64,000 bases of DNA from NCBI GenBank assembly GCA_002989075.1, contig PSQN01000004.1, positions 992,001-1,056,000 of the forward strand. The letters are read 5' to 3'. Every line of letters starts with the position of its first letter. Position 1 is the stretch's first letter. A program made the position numbers and the translations under genes. This document shows, piece by piece, positions 63,554 through 64,000 of the stretch. Source of the stretch: Arthonia radiata. Lineage: Eukaryota > Ascomycota > Arthoniomycetes > Arthoniales > Arthoniaceae. The notes beneath the pieces are model-generated. The model had not been told where the DNA came from and ran no database searches. It saw only the letters and a program-made list of their open reading frames with translations.

Positions 63554-64000
63554 GTTAAGTAACTAGAACTTCGGCCAGACAGCCGTCGCATGCAGTGCTT
63601 TCATGCCGCTTGCAAGCTTAGCGTAAATCGAGGCGAAGCTGAAGCGTCGGCAGGACGGTAGAAAAGAAGTCTCAACCTTGGAAAGCGCGCTTGAAGTTCA
63701 AGCAGGTGGCGTATCCTAAGAAGAGCGCGAAGATGACCGTAGGGTTTCAAGGGAGATAGCCGCGAAGGCGGGCTGCAGGCCAAAGACTTTTTACAGGCGC
63801 TTGCGTGGATGGTCGTTGTAAGGTGTGGCTGCGCGACAGTTTCGAGCAAACGTCTCCCACGCGACCTCCCATCACGCATAGGCGAGCCCTGCGGAAATAG
63901 TTGTGGACTGCAAGTTGACGTCCTGAAGCGGTTCGCTTACAGCTTGTTTATCGGCTATGACAATGGACAAGCGTGTCCTTTATTGCACGGGTGAGCACGC
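63554..64000. other. Window edge, no supported gene
   Basis: About 450 bp with short overlapping frames on both strands. It may contain further exons of the gene starting at 63332 but I cannot place them. Confidence 0.4.

Overview
The window is nuclear DNA of a filamentous ascomycete fungus. The evidence is a moderately GC-rich sequence, many genes with short GT-AG introns (mostly 47-95 nt, often with a CTAAC-type branch site), two Zn2Cys6 regulators, a HET-domain relic, a Sha1-type spindle protein and a fungal Nab3. A Dothideomycete fits best, but that placement is an impression from gene content and not a measured result. I saw no rRNA, tRNA or CRISPR array and no retroelement with recognisable coding sequence. 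Exon junctions were placed by reading donor and acceptor sites, checking that the phase is kept, and comparing with the family where one is known.

Layout. 0-8 kb: two Myb/SANT-like genes on the minus strand in otherwise gene-poor DNA with a 32-base G run. 8-11 kb: a long disordered unknown protein. 12-16.5 kb: a broken HET gene and decayed sequence. 16.6-18.9 kb: a LeuB/Leu3-like regulator. 19.7-20.5 kb: two tandem, previously unfamiliar small CxxC proteins that align without gaps. 20.9-24.8 kb: a secreted aspartic protease, a doubtful small three-exon gene, a near-perfect hairpin and an orphan ORF. 25.4-27.1 kb: a second pair of small cysteine-rich genes, each with three exons and the same intron phases. 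28.5-32.2 kb: HMG-CoA reductase. 33-35.6 kb: the Nab3-like RNA-binding protein. 36 kb: a 159-bp MITE-like element. 37.6-38.9 kb: a degenerate subtilase. 39.3-43.7 kb: a dense housekeeping block (mitochondrial ICT1-type hydrolase, UTP6, UPF0390 protein, MTC1). 44.5-47.8 kb: a basic, His/Pro-rich unknown protein. 48.5-53.4 kb: an MCT-like transporter with an in-frame stop, next to a Zn2Cys6 regulator. 54.2-60.4 kb: Sha1/ASPM-like protein, polysaccharide deacetylase and RPC34. 61.1-62.5 kb: a metallo-beta-lactamase-like protein, then a small ORF near the end.

How the genes relate. Most are independent housekeeping genes. The block from 39 to 44 kb is compact, with one convergent pair overlapping in coding sequence and a divergent pair sharing a 208-bp promoter. 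The regulator and transporter at 48-53 kb share orientation and may be a small regulatory unit. The two cysteine-rich paralog pairs are the most interesting novelty: both look like recent-to-old tandem duplications of families I do not recognise, and both lie in the gene-poor accessory-like stretch between the LeuB-like gene and HMG-CoA reductase.
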